Source of the DNA: an uncultured Prevotella sp.
GTDB lineage: Bacteria; Bacteroidota; Bacteroidia; Bacteroidales; Bacteroidaceae
Assembly (NCBI GenBank): GCA_900316565.1
Contig: ONDK01000012.1
Coordinates: 1 to 49,409 of the forward strand
Direction of reading: 5' to 3'
DNA: 49,409 nt
Below the pieces are notes generated by a model. It worked only from the letters and a program-made list of their open reading frames with translations, had not been told where the DNA came from and did not search any database. Shown piece after piece: positions 16,820 through 26,069 of this stretch. The position numbers and the translations under genes are program-made. Position 1 is the first letter of the stretch. Each line of letters begins with the position of its first letter.

Positions 16820-16890
16820 GAAAGATTGAAAAAATGAGTTTTAGAGATGTCGTATGTAAGGCTGTCTCACGGTCATTATTTCAATCTTTC
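16820..16890 (+). repeat. Hairpin between the two tRNA genes
   Basis: GAAAGATTGAAAAAATGA (16820-16837) pairs with TCATTATTTCAATCTTTC (16873-16890), 17 of 18 bases. No T tract follows, so it looks more like an RNA-processing structure than a terminator; no separate promoter is seen for the second tRNA. Confidence 0.6.
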
Positions 16891-16909
16891 ATCATTTAAG
16901 TCTCCTCCT

Positions 16910-16980
16910 GCGGAATTAGCATATCGGTAGTGCACGGGCTTCCCAAGCCTGAGAGGCGGGTTCGATTCCCGTATTCCGCT
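16910..16980 (+). tRNA. tRNA-Gly (anticodon CCC)
   Basis: A 71-base cloverleaf: acceptor GCGGAAT pairs with ATTCCGC, anticodon stem CGGGC/GCCTG with loop TTCCCAA, T arm GGTTCGATTCC. Anticodon CCC reads GGG. No CCA is encoded. It is probably co-transcribed with tRNA-Thr. A truncated phage-like gene abuts its 3' end by 11 bases, as is common where elements have integrated at tRNA genes. Confidence 0.93.
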
Positions 16981-16991
16981 CTCGCTGAGCA

Positions 16992-17228
16992 TCAAGCAGT
17001 TACAGCGAGTGTGTCCATGTCACCGGCTATCTGTTTTATTCCACTATAGGTATTCCTATTAATCTTAGAGACAGAACACAACTTCATTATGGAAATTCTT
17101 ACAATGTCAGGCTGGCTCTTAACCTGTCCCAATGCCCTGCCAAGACCCTGCGCGTCAGTCTTACACTTTCTAATGATGTCCTTGCCGTTGACATTAAGTT
17201 TTATGTTGAAAACTATGCTCTTTGCCAC
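16992..17228 (-). pseudogene. Short fragment resembling the start of a phage tail tape-measure gene
   Basis: A 78-codon frame starting MAKSIVFNIKLNVNGKDIIR. This opening resembles the N-termini of tape-measure-type proteins in Bacteroidota prophages and conjugative elements, which are normally many hundreds of residues long. The frame stops 11 bases from tRNA-Gly. No other phage gene is nearby, so it is probably a remnant of a lost element. No promoter or good ribosome-binding site is visible. It could also be an unrelated small protein. Confidence 0.4.
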
Positions 17229-17439
17229 ATTTATACTTAGTCTAAATTAGTAAACTTTTCTTATTTTATTACATCAATATGTTCTTAGCGTAAACTTTGC
17301 GTTCTCTTAGGCTTTGAGAGGGGCTGTTATATAAGCCAACTGCCTGCCTCGGAGAGACTGGCTCTCAATGACTGCAATGAAGTCGCACACAGCTTCGGAG
17401 AGGTACGCGCGCGCAGTGTGAAACATGTGTAACAGTAGA

Positions 17440-17477
17440 TACCTTATAAACCCTTGGAGGATGGAGATAAACTCCAC
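17440..17477 (-). repeat. Inverted repeat, right copy
   Basis: Partner of 16483-16519; 36 of 38 positions agree with its reverse complement. Confidence 0.85.
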
Positions 17478-17479
17478 CC

Positions 17480-17565
17480 CCCTACATTGGGTTCCGCACA
17501 TTGCTAACTATTCACTGCTCACTGCTCATTACTCATTGCTCATTTTCTATACCCTACATCGGGTT
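17480..17565. repeat. 7-base-unit array inside a 14-base direct repeat
   Basis: Six head-to-tail heptamers (GCTAACT, ATTCACT, GCTCACT, GCTCATT, ACTCATT, GCTCATT) fill 17503-17544. They are flanked by CCCTACATTGGGTT (17480-17493) and CCCTACATCGGGTT (17552-17565), which differ by one base. On the opposite strand the heptamers match the family at 405-439. Confidence 0.75.
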
Positions 17566-17591
17566 TATGGCATGATAACGGAACGGGCGGA

Positions 17592-20240
17592 TTAATAGTC
17601 CGTGCCCTTGATGTTGATGACTTGTCCCGGTAGAGTGTGGATGTCGTAGAGATAAGTCTGTGGCAATGTTGTTAATGGTATCTTGGCGCTGTCCTTTACT
17701 ATCGGCGCGGGCATGAGGTAGGGCTGCATGAGAGGGTTGGGGTTGTCGCCAGAGGACGGACGGAGACTGCCGCCGTCGGCATTTCCAAGCGGTGTAGCTG
17801 AACGCAGGCGCAGGTTGCCGCCAATGGTCGACTTGATGGTCAGTGTGATGACCTTGCCGTCCTTCCATCTCATGTCCTCTATGATGAAGCCACCGCGAGA
17901 GCGCAGTCCTCTGACCTCACCGCAGGGTTTCCATTCCGTCGGAAGGGCGGGCAGGAGATGCAGAAAGCCGGCGTGCGACTGTATAATCATCTCGGCAATG
18001 GCGGCGGTAGCTCCGAAGTTGCCGTCGATTTGGAAAGGCGGATGGGCGTCGAACATATTGGCGTAGGAGCCACCGTCGGCGGTACGGATGGTGACGTTGG
18101 GGTTGAGCAGTGTCAGCTGGTTTCGGAGTATGCTCAGTGCGTGGTCGCCGTCGAGCATGCGTGCCCACAGTGCTTCTTTCCATCCCATTGACCATCCGCG
18201 TGCGCCGTCGCCACGTCCCACAAGGCTCTTGTGGACGGCCTGGAAGAGTGTCGGCGAGGTGAACGGAGACACCTGCGATCCGGGGAAGGCTCCCCAAAGG
18301 TGTGAGAGGTGGCGGTGTGAGGATGTCTCACGGTCCCAATCGTCCTGCCATTCCTGCACCTGTCCGTAACGGCCTATCCTCCACGGTGTGATACGTGCCT
18401 TCAGAGCGTCGAGGGAGTCGGCGAAGGCGGTATCGCGTCCGAGGGCGTGTGCGGCTTCGGCGGTATTCTTCAGCAGGTCATAGACCATCTCGTTGTCCAT
18501 GGCAATGCCGCCGAAGAGTCCTATACTTTTCTCCTTGCCGTCGTGGGTTTTGTATTTCCCTATTCCGGGATTGTTCTCAGGTGAGTTGCTGGGGCAGACG
18601 ACCATATAGTGGGTGTTCGGGTCCTCGACGAGGAAGTCCTGGTAGAACTGTGCCGCACCTTTCATCACGGGGTAGACGGAGGCGAGGTAGTCTTTGTCGC
18701 CTGAGAAGAGATAGCGGTCCCAGAGATGTGAGCAGAACCATGCGTTGCATGTGGGCCAGATGCTTACCGTGAGGTTGTCGACCGGTCCTGTGGTGCGCCA
18801 TATATCGGTGTTGTGGTGGAGTGTCCATCCACGCGCCCCATACATCTTCCGTGCTGTCTCGGCACCCGTGACGCTGACATCCTTTATAAGCTGTATGAAA
18901 GGCTCCTGACATTCGGTGAGGTTTGTCACCTCCGACGGCCAGTAGTTCATCTCGACGTTGATGTTGGTGGTGTACTTCGAGTCCCAGGCCGGATACTGAC
19001 GTGCGTCGGGGTTCCAGATGCCCTGGAGGTTGGCTGGCTCAGTGCCCGGCTGTGATGACGAGATGAGAAGATAGCGTCCGAACTGGAAGTAGAGGGCGGC
19101 CAACTGGGGGTCGGTAGTGGTGTGGAAGTCGCGGATGCGTTGCTCGGTGTCTTTCTTCTCCTGTGCTTCGTTATGGCCTAAGTCGAGGCTGACGCGTGAG
19201 AACAGACGTGAGTAGACCTTCTCATGGTCTGCCAATGTCGTGGGATAGTCTTTCTTCCTGCTCTGGTATCCGTTGAGATAACGCAATGCCGTGGCACTGG
19301 CATCGCCGCTGACATCGTCATAGTGCTTGAAGTTTGTAGCCTGTGAGACGATAATTGTGGCGTAGGTGGCGTCTTTGACGATGAGCTGTGGGGCATCGGC
19401 GGCCTCTCCAGCTATGCCATGACGGGCGATGGTAGTCGTGGAATGTGAGACCTTTCCGTCGCAATCGATAATCCTTATGTATGTGCACAGATGGAGTTTG
19501 TTGTCGACATGCTCCGTCTGCTTCGTCGCCGGACCCATGGTGGCCTTTATGGTTCGGTCGTCATAGAGGCTGTCGGAGGTGAGAAGCTCTGCGTTTGTCT
19601 TGTAGCATCCGGTGTAGGCGAGATTGAACTCAAGCTTCCCGCGCTTTGAGGCTTCGAGTCGGATGACGGTAACGCTGTCGGCAAAGGAGGTGAAGACTGT
19701 GCGGTGGTAGGTGGTCTTTCCTATGTTATAGATGACATTGCTTGTGGCCGTGTTCATGTCGAGCCACCGCTTATAGCCTGTGGCGTCGCCGGCATGGCTG
19801 GACTGTCCTCTTTCCGCGGCGTTGAAGCGCTGCCCGGGGAACCCGATGATGAGCACGCCGCCGGCGCGGTAGGCCGCACCCTGTGAGGTCGGTGAGTTGA
19901 AGTTTCTTACTGCCAGGTCCTGCACCGCGCCATACTTATGGGCAAAGATGCTGTCCTGGACCTGCTTCAACACGCCGAGGGCGTTGGGGTTGCAGTTGCT
20001 GTTTGGTCCACAGTCCCAGAAGGTGTCCTCATTGAGTTGCAGGGTGTCGACGGCAATGCTGCCGTAGTGCATGGCACCGAGGCGTCCGTTGCCTATGGGC
20101 AGTGCCTCTTCCCAGTAGGTGGCGGGCCGTTGGTACCAGAGAATGTTGTTTTCGTCGTTTTTCGCAGCGGCGGTGGCCGTCATGCCGGTTGCCAGAAGTA
20201 GGGCAGCCAGCGTGCGAAGGGAGATAGGTAGTTTGTGCAT
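17592..20240 (-). CDS. GH95 family alpha-L-fucosidase, secreted
   Basis: Glycoside hydrolase family 95 enzymes release alpha-1,2-linked L-fucose (some act on L-galactose) by inversion. The 882-residue protein has a signal peptide of about 26 residues, so it acts in the periplasm or outside. Catalytic landmarks known from the Bifidobacterium enzyme AfcA (Asn421, Asn423, Glu566, Asp766) are matched by Asn426 and Asn428 (NINVEMNYW), Glu555 (SPENN) and Asp739 (QIDGNFGA). No SusC/SusD pair or other sugar gene is adjacent, so it is not in an ordinary polysaccharide-use locus. It follows the LuxR-type regulator gene after 58 bases and may be the last gene of that train. Confidence 0.9.
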   Translation of the reverse strand: MHKLPISLRTLAALLLATGMTATAAAKNDENNILWYQRPATYWEEALPIGNGRLGAMHYGSIAVDTLQLNEDTFWDCGPNSNCNPNALGVLKQVQDSIFAHKYGAVQDLAVRNFNSPTSQGAAYRAGGVLIIGFPGQRFNAAERGQSSHAGDATGYKRWLDMNTATSNVIYNIGKTTYHRTVFTSFADSVTVIRLEASKRGKLEFNLAYTGCYKTNAELLTSDSLYDDRTIKATMGPATKQTEHVDNKLHLCTYIRIIDCDGKVSHSTTTIARHGIAGEAADAPQLIVKDATYATIIVSQATNFKHYDDVSGDASATALRYLNGYQSRKKDYPTTLADHEKVYSRLFSRVSLDLGHNEAQEKKDTEQRIRDFHTTTDPQLAALYFQFGRYLLISSSQPGTEPANLQGIWNPDARQYPAWDSKYTTNINVEMNYWPSEVTNLTECQEPFIQLIKDVSVTGAETARKMYGARGWTLHHNTDIWRTTGPVDNLTVSIWPTCNAWFCSHLWDRYLFSGDKDYLASVYPVMKGAAQFYQDFLVEDPNTHYMVVCPSNSPENNPGIGKYKTHDGKEKSIGLFGGIAMDNEMVYDLLKNTAEAAHALGRDTAFADSLDALKARITPWRIGRYGQVQEWQDDWDRETSSHRHLSHLWGAFPGSQVSPFTSPTLFQAVHKSLVGRGDGARGWSMGWKEALWARMLDGDHALSILRNQLTLLNPNVTIRTADGGSYANMFDAHPPFQIDGNFGATAAIAEMIIQSHAGFLHLLPALPTEWKPCGEVRGLRSRGGFIIEDMRWKDGKVITLTIKSTIGGNLRLRSATPLGNADGGSLRPSSGDNPNPLMQPYLMPAPIVKDSAKIPLTTLPQTYLYDIHTLPGQVINIKGTDY

Positions 20241-20298
20241 AGTAGATGGTAACTTGTTTGTTGTGTGTGTGGCGCCGGAGGGTGTGGTGCGTCAAAGG

Positions 20299-20940
20299 TC
20301 AGATATAGTATTCCGCCTCGTCGACGAGTCCGGCGCGCAGTGCGTATTTTGTAGCCTCGTGGGCGTTGTTCACTCCGAGCTTCCGGAAGATGTTCTTTCG
20401 GTGCGTGTTGACGGTGTGGAAGCTTGAGAAACGCTTTGCGGCGATCTCCTTTGTCGTCATTCCCAGGGCGATGTCCTTTAGTATCTCCGTCTCGGTCTTC
20501 GTGAGATGGACCTGCTCCTCTCGCTGGGCTTCACTGGAGATGAACATTCCAGCGGCATGCTGGCAGATGTAGCGCTGGCCGTGGATGGCATCGGTGATGC
20601 ACTGGCGCACCTCCGGCAGGGGCGAGTCCTTGAGAAGGATGCTTGACTTGGGGATGGAAGTGATGGCTTGTCGGACGAAATCGGTGCTGAGGTCTTCGCT
20701 GAAGAACACGAACTTTACGTTCTTGAAACGTTGTGAGAGGATTATTATCTCCGAGACGTCGTTGAAGTCGAAGAGGGTATAGTCGAGAACCAGTACTGAC
20801 TCCGGGTCTTCCTTGAGCCGGTAGGCCAGTTCTATCTTGTCGGTAACGACGAAGACATCGTCGGTGTGCCCCATTTTCTGCAATGTGTAGACGAGGCCGA
20901 GGCGTGTCAGGTCCTGGTTGTCTGCTAAAACTATACTCAT
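20299..20940 (-). CDS. NarL/FixJ-type response regulator
   Basis: The 213-residue protein has an N-terminal receiver domain with the likely phosphorylated Asp53 (VLDYTLFDF), one acidic-pocket residue (Asp7) and the conserved lysine Lys104 (LLKDS). The C-terminus is a LuxR-type helix-turn-helix (about 146-205: LTKTETEILKDIALG, MTTKEIA, HTVNTHRKNIFRKLGV). It should bind DNA in response to phosphorylation. No histidine kinase gene is in the window. The gene sits 14 bases after the DUF5686 gene and 58 bases before the GH95 gene, so it could control either neighbour or act elsewhere. Confidence 0.88.
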   Translation of the reverse strand: MSIVLADNQDLTRLGLVYTLQKMGHTDDVFVVTDKIELAYRLKEDPESVLVLDYTLFDFNDVSEIIILSQRFKNVKFVFFSEDLSTDFVRQAITSIPKSSILLKDSPLPEVRQCITDAIHGQRYICQHAAGMFISSEAQREEQVHLTKTETEILKDIALGMTTKEIAAKRFSSFHTVNTHRKNIFRKLGVNNAHEATKYALRAGLVDEAEYYI

Positions 20941-20954
20941 ATCTGTCTTTCCAT

Positions 20955-23507
20955 CTAAAATACGAAGTTGAAGCCGAAGCGTATGCCGTTCTTCTTACAT
21001 CCCGGAATGCTGGTGTAGGTGAGACGGCGGACGTAGTCGACTTCGAACATCTTGAATATGTTGTGAACTCCTATTACGAGCTCAAGGTACGGGTCCTTGC
21101 CCATGATGTTGGTGTTATGCTGGAAACGGAACAGTTCTCCGTCGTTCTGATTCTGTTCGAGGTAGGGGTTGTTCTTGTCGGTGAGATGTCCCCACAGTCC
21201 TTTGAATGCTACGTACTCGCGCCATTTGAGACGTTTGATAAGTGGTATGCGGTTGAAGATTTTTCCTTCGAGGTCCCATGCCAGGTTGAACTGTGCGTAG
21301 CGGTCGTTGAGGAACTCCATGTCCTCCATCATGTTGAATGAGCCCTGATGCTCGAAGAATGACGTGTTGACGCGTGGCATGATGAGCAGTGGGAACGGCA
21401 CCTTGTTCCATTCAGCACCGGCATAAATCCTTGTGTCGAAGTGTCCCCAGCTGCCCAGCCACAGACGCTTGTATGCGCCTATCTCCGTGTGGTTGTAGTT
21501 GAAGTCGCCTCCAAGGAAGTTCTTCAGTCCGAAGGTGTGCGAGACAAAGAAGCGGGGAGCGTCGAGGTTCACCTCTATCCTGTTCTGCTTGGAGTTGACG
21601 AACTGCTGTCCGGGTCTGAAGTCGAAGCTTACCGTTACCTCCGACTTGCGGAACTCCGGTATATTCGACCCGTCCATATGCCGGAATGTGAGCTCCGCCG
21701 TTGGCTCATTCTTCTCGGTCTGTACCTCTATCTCCGTGGCCAGACCATAGTTGGTCTCCCACTTGAAGTTGAGTCTCTGCTGGTTGTAGAAGAACATCTG
21801 CCGTGATGCCGACGGTCGAATGGTCATGAAGATGTTGTCCTTATTGTGTGAAAGGAACCTGTCGGACCATGCCATGACATCGGAGGTTGTCTCAAAGCTC
21901 AGTGCCCTTGTAGGCCATTCCAGCGGATAGTACTCCGGCTTGTTGAAGGAGTAGGTGAGTGTGGCTCCATAGTAGCTTCTGTTGGACTTCGTTCCGTAGG
22001 CATAGTAGCCCTCCATGAACCAGTGTGGGTTTAGCTTTGCCGTTGTGCGTGCCGAGGCGCGAAGTCGGAAGCCGTCGACATAGTTTCTTGATATTATAGT
22101 GTTGACCGGTCCGAGGTCCACCTTGCTCGGTGTCTTGGCGGAGCCTGTCTCGAGGAAGTTTTCCAACAGCACACGTGCTCCGAGGGCTATCCACTTGAAG
22201 CCGCGTGTCTTCGACATCTGCTGTATGAAGTTGTCCATGTTCGACTCGCTCTTCGTCAGCTCCACCTTGCGGTGCTCGTTCCAGAACTCGTCGTTGCGTA
22301 TCTTGGCGTTGGCGTCGTATGTAATCTTCTCCTTGCCACGGAAGAGGCTTTTCCTGATAGGCTCAAACGAATAGTCGGAGAGCTTTGTGGTGCGGATGAT
22401 GATACCCTTGGCGAGGACCTCGGCGAGTTTTAGTTCTACTACCATGTTGTCGGTGGTGAGAACCCATTCGCCGTTGTCGAGCTTTGAGTATTCCTGTTCT
22501 ATCTTCATGGCGTCGACGAAGTTGACTCCCGTGTTTGCCGGCAGTTGCATGTCGCAGCGCTTGACGTGAAGGGAGCTGTCGGCGAGGACGTAGAGCTCTC
22601 CGCGGAAGCCGAAGTCCTGCATGTTTGCCGGCATGAACTGAAGGCGTATGCACTTATCCTGATTGACATACAGCGTGTCGTCGATATAGAAGTGATAGAA
22701 GCTGATGGCCGTTGGTCCTATTGGTGAGGGGAAGCGCTTCTGCAACAGGTCTATCTGGTCGTCGTAGAGGTCTATGTCCTTAAAGAGGTCCTTGGCCACC
22801 GTGTTCATGGCATGGCCTGTCTGCAGCAGTTTTGAGATGCCCTTGGTGGTCTGTCCCAGCACGATGTCCTTCTCATCGCGCGGCTCCTTGCGGTAGATGT
22901 GCTCCTTCACCGTCTCGTCGATGGAGAAGGGGAGGATGAGCTTATTGTTGAACGGGCACACCTCGACCTGATTGAGCAGCCACGGGGAGTCCTTGAACTT
23001 CTTGCTCTCGAGGTCCTCGGGCGTAAGATTGTTTATTCCCATGGTGACCTTCTGGTACTTGTTGTACTGATAGTAGTCGTGGTTTTCCAGGTTGGAGCGT
23101 TCCTTGGCCGCGATAACCCTTTTCATAAGTTCCACGGCGGGGTTGTTCTTCCTTGAGTATTTGTGTCGTCGCTTGGCACTTATGACCACCTCGTCGAGTT
23201 TCCGGGTGTCGGTGATGAGCTTTACGTTGATGGTGTCGGGAGTGTCAGCGGTAATCTTCACCCTTCGCGGCTTGTATCCTACGGCACTGACGTTGAGTGT
23301 TGCGCCTTTTTCCCTTGCTATTGTCAGCGCGCCGTTGGCATCAGCGGTCGCGGCAATGCCATTCAATCCCTTGTAAATGGCGTTAGCGAAGGGGATGCTG
23401 TCGCCCGACTGCGCTTCAACAACAAAGACGTGAAGGTCCTGTCCATAGGCTAGAAGTGCCAATGAACTGATAATCATCGTTGCTATGAAGCGTAATGTTC
23501 GGTTCAT
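20955..23507 (-). CDS. DUF5686 outer-membrane protein with carboxypeptidase-like regulatory domain
   Basis: The 850-residue protein has a signal peptide (about 22 residues), then an N-terminal beta-sandwich of the CarboxypepD_reg-like type (about 24-110, ending in KLDEVVISAKR), then a DUF5686 region predicted to form a large outer-membrane beta-barrel; the final residue is Phe, as in many barrel proteins. No substrate is known for this Bacteroidota family. Its ATG overlaps the stop of the HAD hydrolase gene (ATGA), so it is translationally coupled to the lipid head-group genes upstream. Confidence 0.85.
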   Translation of the reverse strand: MNRTLRFIATMIISSLALLAYGQDLHVFVVEAQSGDSIPFANAIYKGLNGIAATADANGALTIAREKGATLNVSAVGYKPRRVKITADTPDTINVKLITDTRKLDEVVISAKRRHKYSRKNNPAVELMKRVIAAKERSNLENHDYYQYNKYQKVTMGINNLTPEDLESKKFKDSPWLLNQVEVCPFNNKLILPFSIDETVKEHIYRKEPRDEKDIVLGQTTKGISKLLQTGHAMNTVAKDLFKDIDLYDDQIDLLQKRFPSPIGPTAISFYHFYIDDTLYVNQDKCIRLQFMPANMQDFGFRGELYVLADSSLHVKRCDMQLPANTGVNFVDAMKIEQEYSKLDNGEWVLTTDNMVVELKLAEVLAKGIIIRTTKLSDYSFEPIRKSLFRGKEKITYDANAKIRNDEFWNEHRKVELTKSESNMDNFIQQMSKTRGFKWIALGARVLLENFLETGSAKTPSKVDLGPVNTIISRNYVDGFRLRASARTTAKLNPHWFMEGYYAYGTKSNRSYYGATLTYSFNKPEYYPLEWPTRALSFETTSDVMAWSDRFLSHNKDNIFMTIRPSASRQMFFYNQQRLNFKWETNYGLATEIEVQTEKNEPTAELTFRHMDGSNIPEFRKSEVTVSFDFRPGQQFVNSKQNRIEVNLDAPRFFVSHTFGLKNFLGGDFNYNHTEIGAYKRLWLGSWGHFDTRIYAGAEWNKVPFPLLIMPRVNTSFFEHQGSFNMMEDMEFLNDRYAQFNLAWDLEGKIFNRIPLIKRLKWREYVAFKGLWGHLTDKNNPYLEQNQNDGELFRFQHNTNIMGKDPYLELVIGVHNIFKMFEVDYVRRLTYTSIPGCKKNGIRFGFNFVF

Positions 23508-24211
23508 CTGCCTATGAGTTGTGAGAAGTTGGTGATAATCTTGTCGGGAAGTGTCTCGTCATAGGACCTGTCGTCCCACTGCTCCCCTTTGAGCCAGACT
23601 GTCTTCAGGCCGACGCTGTTTCCTGGGAGGATGTCCTTGTTGAAGCTGTCTCCCACGAGGACGATGTCCTCCGGCGGCAGTCCCAGGGCTTTTATTCCCA
23701 GTTGGAATATTTCGGGGTCAGGTTTCCTGACGCCTACAACGGCAGACTCTATAACGTCTTTGAAGATGCCGTTGAGATGAAACTCGTCGAGCACCACATT
23801 GAGGTTGCCGTAGAAGTTGCTCACCAGTACTACGGGAGCCTGTTCCTTTACCTTCAGCAGGACCTCGCGTGCCTTGGCGGTGGTGTCCGTTACCTTCTGA
23901 TAGAGGTCGTCGAGGATGGCCGTCTGACAGCTGGCACTATTGAAGTTGTTGGCGTTCAGGAGCCCTTTGTCTTGAAGGTATTCAAACTCTATGCGGAGCT
24001 TGATGGACAGTGTCTTACGGAAGGTGTAGTCGGTCTGTATTATCGGGATGCGGCCCAGGGTGCGTTCTCCGTGGACATACGCCCTACGGAACTCATCCTC
24101 GTGTATGGGAATGTTATGCCGTTGGTACGCGTGCCACAGCATCTTGCCCCAGTGGCATCCGTTGGTGTCTATTGTTCCACCGTAATCGAAAATATATCCT
24201 TTTGCTTTCAT
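23504..24211 (-). CDS. HAD-superfamily hydrolase with altered first motif
   Basis: The 235-residue protein has HAD motifs II (VLVSNFYGN), III (VRKPDPEIF) and IV (VGDSFNKDI) intact. Motif I reads FDYGGTID: the nucleophile Asp9 is kept, but the second aspartate of DxD, the usual acid/base, is Gly11. The protein may therefore be a slow or specialised phosphatase or have a binding role. In this operon a phosphatase would fit removal of a phosphate from a lipid head group or precursor. It follows the CDP-alcohol phosphatidyltransferase gene after 6 bases and overlaps the DUF5686 gene. Confidence 0.82.
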   Translation of the reverse strand: MKAKGYIFDYGGTIDTNGCHWGKMLWHAYQRHNIPIHEDEFRRAYVHGERTLGRIPIIQTDYTFRKTLSIKLRIEFEYLQDKGLLNANNFNSASCQTAILDDLYQKVTDTTAKAREVLLKVKEQAPVVLVSNFYGNLNVVLDEFHLNGIFKDVIESAVVGVRKPDPEIFQLGIKALGLPPEDIVLVGDSFNKDILPGNSVGLKTVWLKGEQWDDRSYDETLPDKIITNFSQLIGR

Positions 24212-24217
24212 GTCAGC

Positions 24218-25180
24218 TTATTGCTTTATTTTTCCGTTTATTTTTCTGCACAACTGCTCATGCTCATGGTGCATGTATATGTAAAGGCATTCAAATGCCG
24301 TTATCTCTAGAATGGGGTATAGCCAGGGAATGCCCAAGAGGCAGGTGATGTAGATGGTGATGGCGCGGGTGTTGAACGTGAGGATGTTCGTGTATGGCAT
24401 CAGCGGGCGGCTTCCTTTAAGGAACTCATCTCGGAGCTCCTCGGGCATCTCTTCCACATGGCCGTAAGAAGCCTTGATGTTCTTTATCAGCTTCTGAAAT
24501 TCCGGTGTGCGTTTCTCCTGTCCCCGGCAGTAGTTCTGGTAGTTGGCGTGGAAGGCATAGTCCCAGAATGCGCCCTTCTTTCCTTTGGCCTTTAGGGCTT
24601 TCTCGTGCTCTGAGGCATAACTGTCGAGCTCGGAGCCGTTCCTGCCCTTGAGGAACAAGAGATGAATCTGCCGGTAGTAGTCGGCCAGGGAACTCTGTTG
24701 GGAGTGGCAACACAGTCCGGCTATGGCGCAGAGGATGAATATCCAGATGCCCCATGCCACGTCTGTTCCCGGCATGTCGACATTGAACAGTCTGATGACG
24801 ATTGCCAGATAGATGGCCACGAACCACACATCTCCGGCGAAACCGTCCAGACACCGTCCTTTCATGCTCTTTTGATTTGTCAGCCTTGCCAGCTGTCCGT
24901 CGGTAGAGTCGCAGAAGTTGGCCAGCATGAGCAGTACGATGCCTATGATGTTCTGCCACAGTCCGGTGAAGGCGAACATCACCCCCGCCGCGATGCCCAG
25001 GAATATGGACAGGATGGTTATGGTGTTGGGCGTCACTCCCAGTCGATACCATATCCTGGCAAAGAACAGTCCTATTGGTCTTGTAAAATATATGTCGAGC
25101 CATTCCTCGGTGTCCTCCGACTTGAAGGACTCGTGGAGCAGCTGTCGGAATGTCTTTGTGTTGAAATTATTAGTTTTCAT
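24218..25180 (-). CDS. CDP-alcohol phosphatidyltransferase family protein
   Basis: Members join a phospho-alcohol to a lipid, or a lipid phosphate to an alcohol, using a CDP-activated partner in the inner membrane. The signature DSTDGQLAR, 8 residues, G, 3 residues, D is present near residue 80; the fourth aspartate of the usual D-x3-D is shifted by one (LDGFAGD). Several membrane segments are visible. I chose the ATG at 25180 (MKTNN), which overlaps the previous gene by 11 bases; a start at 25225 would overlap by 56. Protein length is then 320 residues. The product is unknown; phosphatidylinositol-type lipids are one possibility, but no inositol phosphate synthase is present here. Confidence 0.85.
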   Translation of the reverse strand: MKTNNFNTKTFRQLLHESFKSEDTEEWLDIYFTRPIGLFFARIWYRLGVTPNTITILSIFLGIAAGVMFAFTGLWQNIIGIVLLMLANFCDSTDGQLARLTNQKSMKGRCLDGFAGDVWFVAIYLAIVIRLFNVDMPGTDVAWGIWIFILCAIAGLCCHSQQSSLADYYRQIHLLFLKGRNGSELDSYASEHEKALKAKGKKGAFWDYAFHANYQNYCRGQEKRTPEFQKLIKNIKASYGHVEEMPEELRDEFLKGSRPLMPYTNILTFNTRAITIYITCLLGIPWLYPILEITAFECLYIYMHHEHEQLCRKINGKIKQ

Positions 25181-26069
25181 GTCGTTTACTTTTAAGTGCG
25201 GCAATGGCGTTCGCAGCATCATCACGGCACCGTGAGAAGCTGGGCCAGTCGTTGAAGTCGATGATCACGAAGGAACCATCCTCTTTTATGATGGCGTCTC
25301 CGCCGAAGACTGCCACCCCGGTGATGGCCGCTACGCGTGCGGCTGTACTCCTGAGAGCATCCGTATCGAATGTGTAATGGCGGGCCTTACCGTTTATCCT
25401 CTCATCGCCGAACTTAGATTGTCCGTCGTCAGAGGGGTAGAAGGTGCGGAAGAAGTCCTTTTCACGGTCATTGCCGATGGCCATGGGGCTTACGCCGTAG
25501 AACTTCACCAAATCGCCTTTGACGTGGGGCTGCACTATATAGTCGGTAATGCCACGGCTATGGAATGCTTCCAGTGCCGAGGCCAGTGCCTCTCTGTCCT
25601 TGCAGAACACCACGTCGCCGTGGCTTTGTGCCGCTTGGTCGCCGCGTTTCAGCCAGTAGCCGTTACCATCTCCGTCGTCGGAAGACGGGATGGGAATGCC
25701 GTTGGAGTGCATCATCGTGTCGAGGGTGAATCTCTGGCAGTTTCTAACTCCTTTGGTGGAGTTGATAACCAGCGAACCCTCACGTTCCAGTTTGGCGAGG
25801 ATATCGAGAGCCTCATCACTGCGTGCCATGGAGAAGACCACCTCCGGTGCTTTATTACATAACTCAGAAATGGCCGGAATATTGTCTTCTGGGACTATCC
25901 TTCCACCGAACGGGGACACTACCGCATGTAATATGGCCAAATCTTTGTCCACAGAGTTTGGTGAGAAACGCGGTGCCCGCTGTATGCCTACCACGCTGAG
26001 AGCACCTGAAGTGGTCTCCCGTAGGTCTGAAAGGATGGGCTGTCCGTCGAACTCTTTGTTGTCAGTCAT
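25170..26069 (-). CDS. ATP-grasp-like enzyme in the lipid head-group operon
   Basis: About 299 residues from the ATG at 26069, which overlaps the nucleotidyltransferase stop by ATGA; a start at 26135 would lie deep inside that gene. The C-terminal half looks like an ATP-grasp domain: YWLKRG (possible ATP-binding lysine), IVQPHVKGDLVKFYGV and, near the end, FGGDAIIKEDGSFVIIDFNDWPSF with Asp and Asn residues placed as metal ligands. ATP-grasp enzymes ligate carboxylates to amines or, in some branches such as inositol-trisphosphate kinases, phosphorylate alcohols. Its position between a nucleotidyltransferase and a CDP-alcohol transferase suggests it makes or modifies the head group. Confidence 0.65.
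   Translation of the reverse strand: MTDNKEFDGQPILSDLRETTSGALSVVGIQRAPRFSPNSVDKDLAILHAVVSPFGGRIVPEDNIPAISELCNKAPEVVFSMARSDEALDILAKLEREGSLVINSTKGVRNCQRFTLDTMMHSNGIPIPSSDDGDGNGYWLKRGDQAAQSHGDVVFCKDREALASALEAFHSRGITDYIVQPHVKGDLVKFYGVSPMAIGNDREKDFFRTFYPSDDGQSKFGDERINGKARHYTFDTDALRSTAARVAAITGVAVFGGDAIIKEDGSFVIIDFNDWPSFSRCRDDAANAIAALKSKRHEN

Larger units (their letters stand above)
17229..17591. other. Spacer with repeats downstream of the fucosidase gene
   Basis: No supported gene. It contains the right copy of the long inverted repeat (17440-17477), a 7-base-unit array (17503-17544) and a 14-base direct repeat on both sides of that array (17480-17493 and 17552-17565). No clear terminator for the GH95 gene is seen. 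Confidence 0.6.

Noticed and set aside
16973-17591. Duplicated tRNA-Gly 3' end as an attachment site
   Set aside because: I looked for a repeat of the tRNA 3' end downstream and found none within the island.
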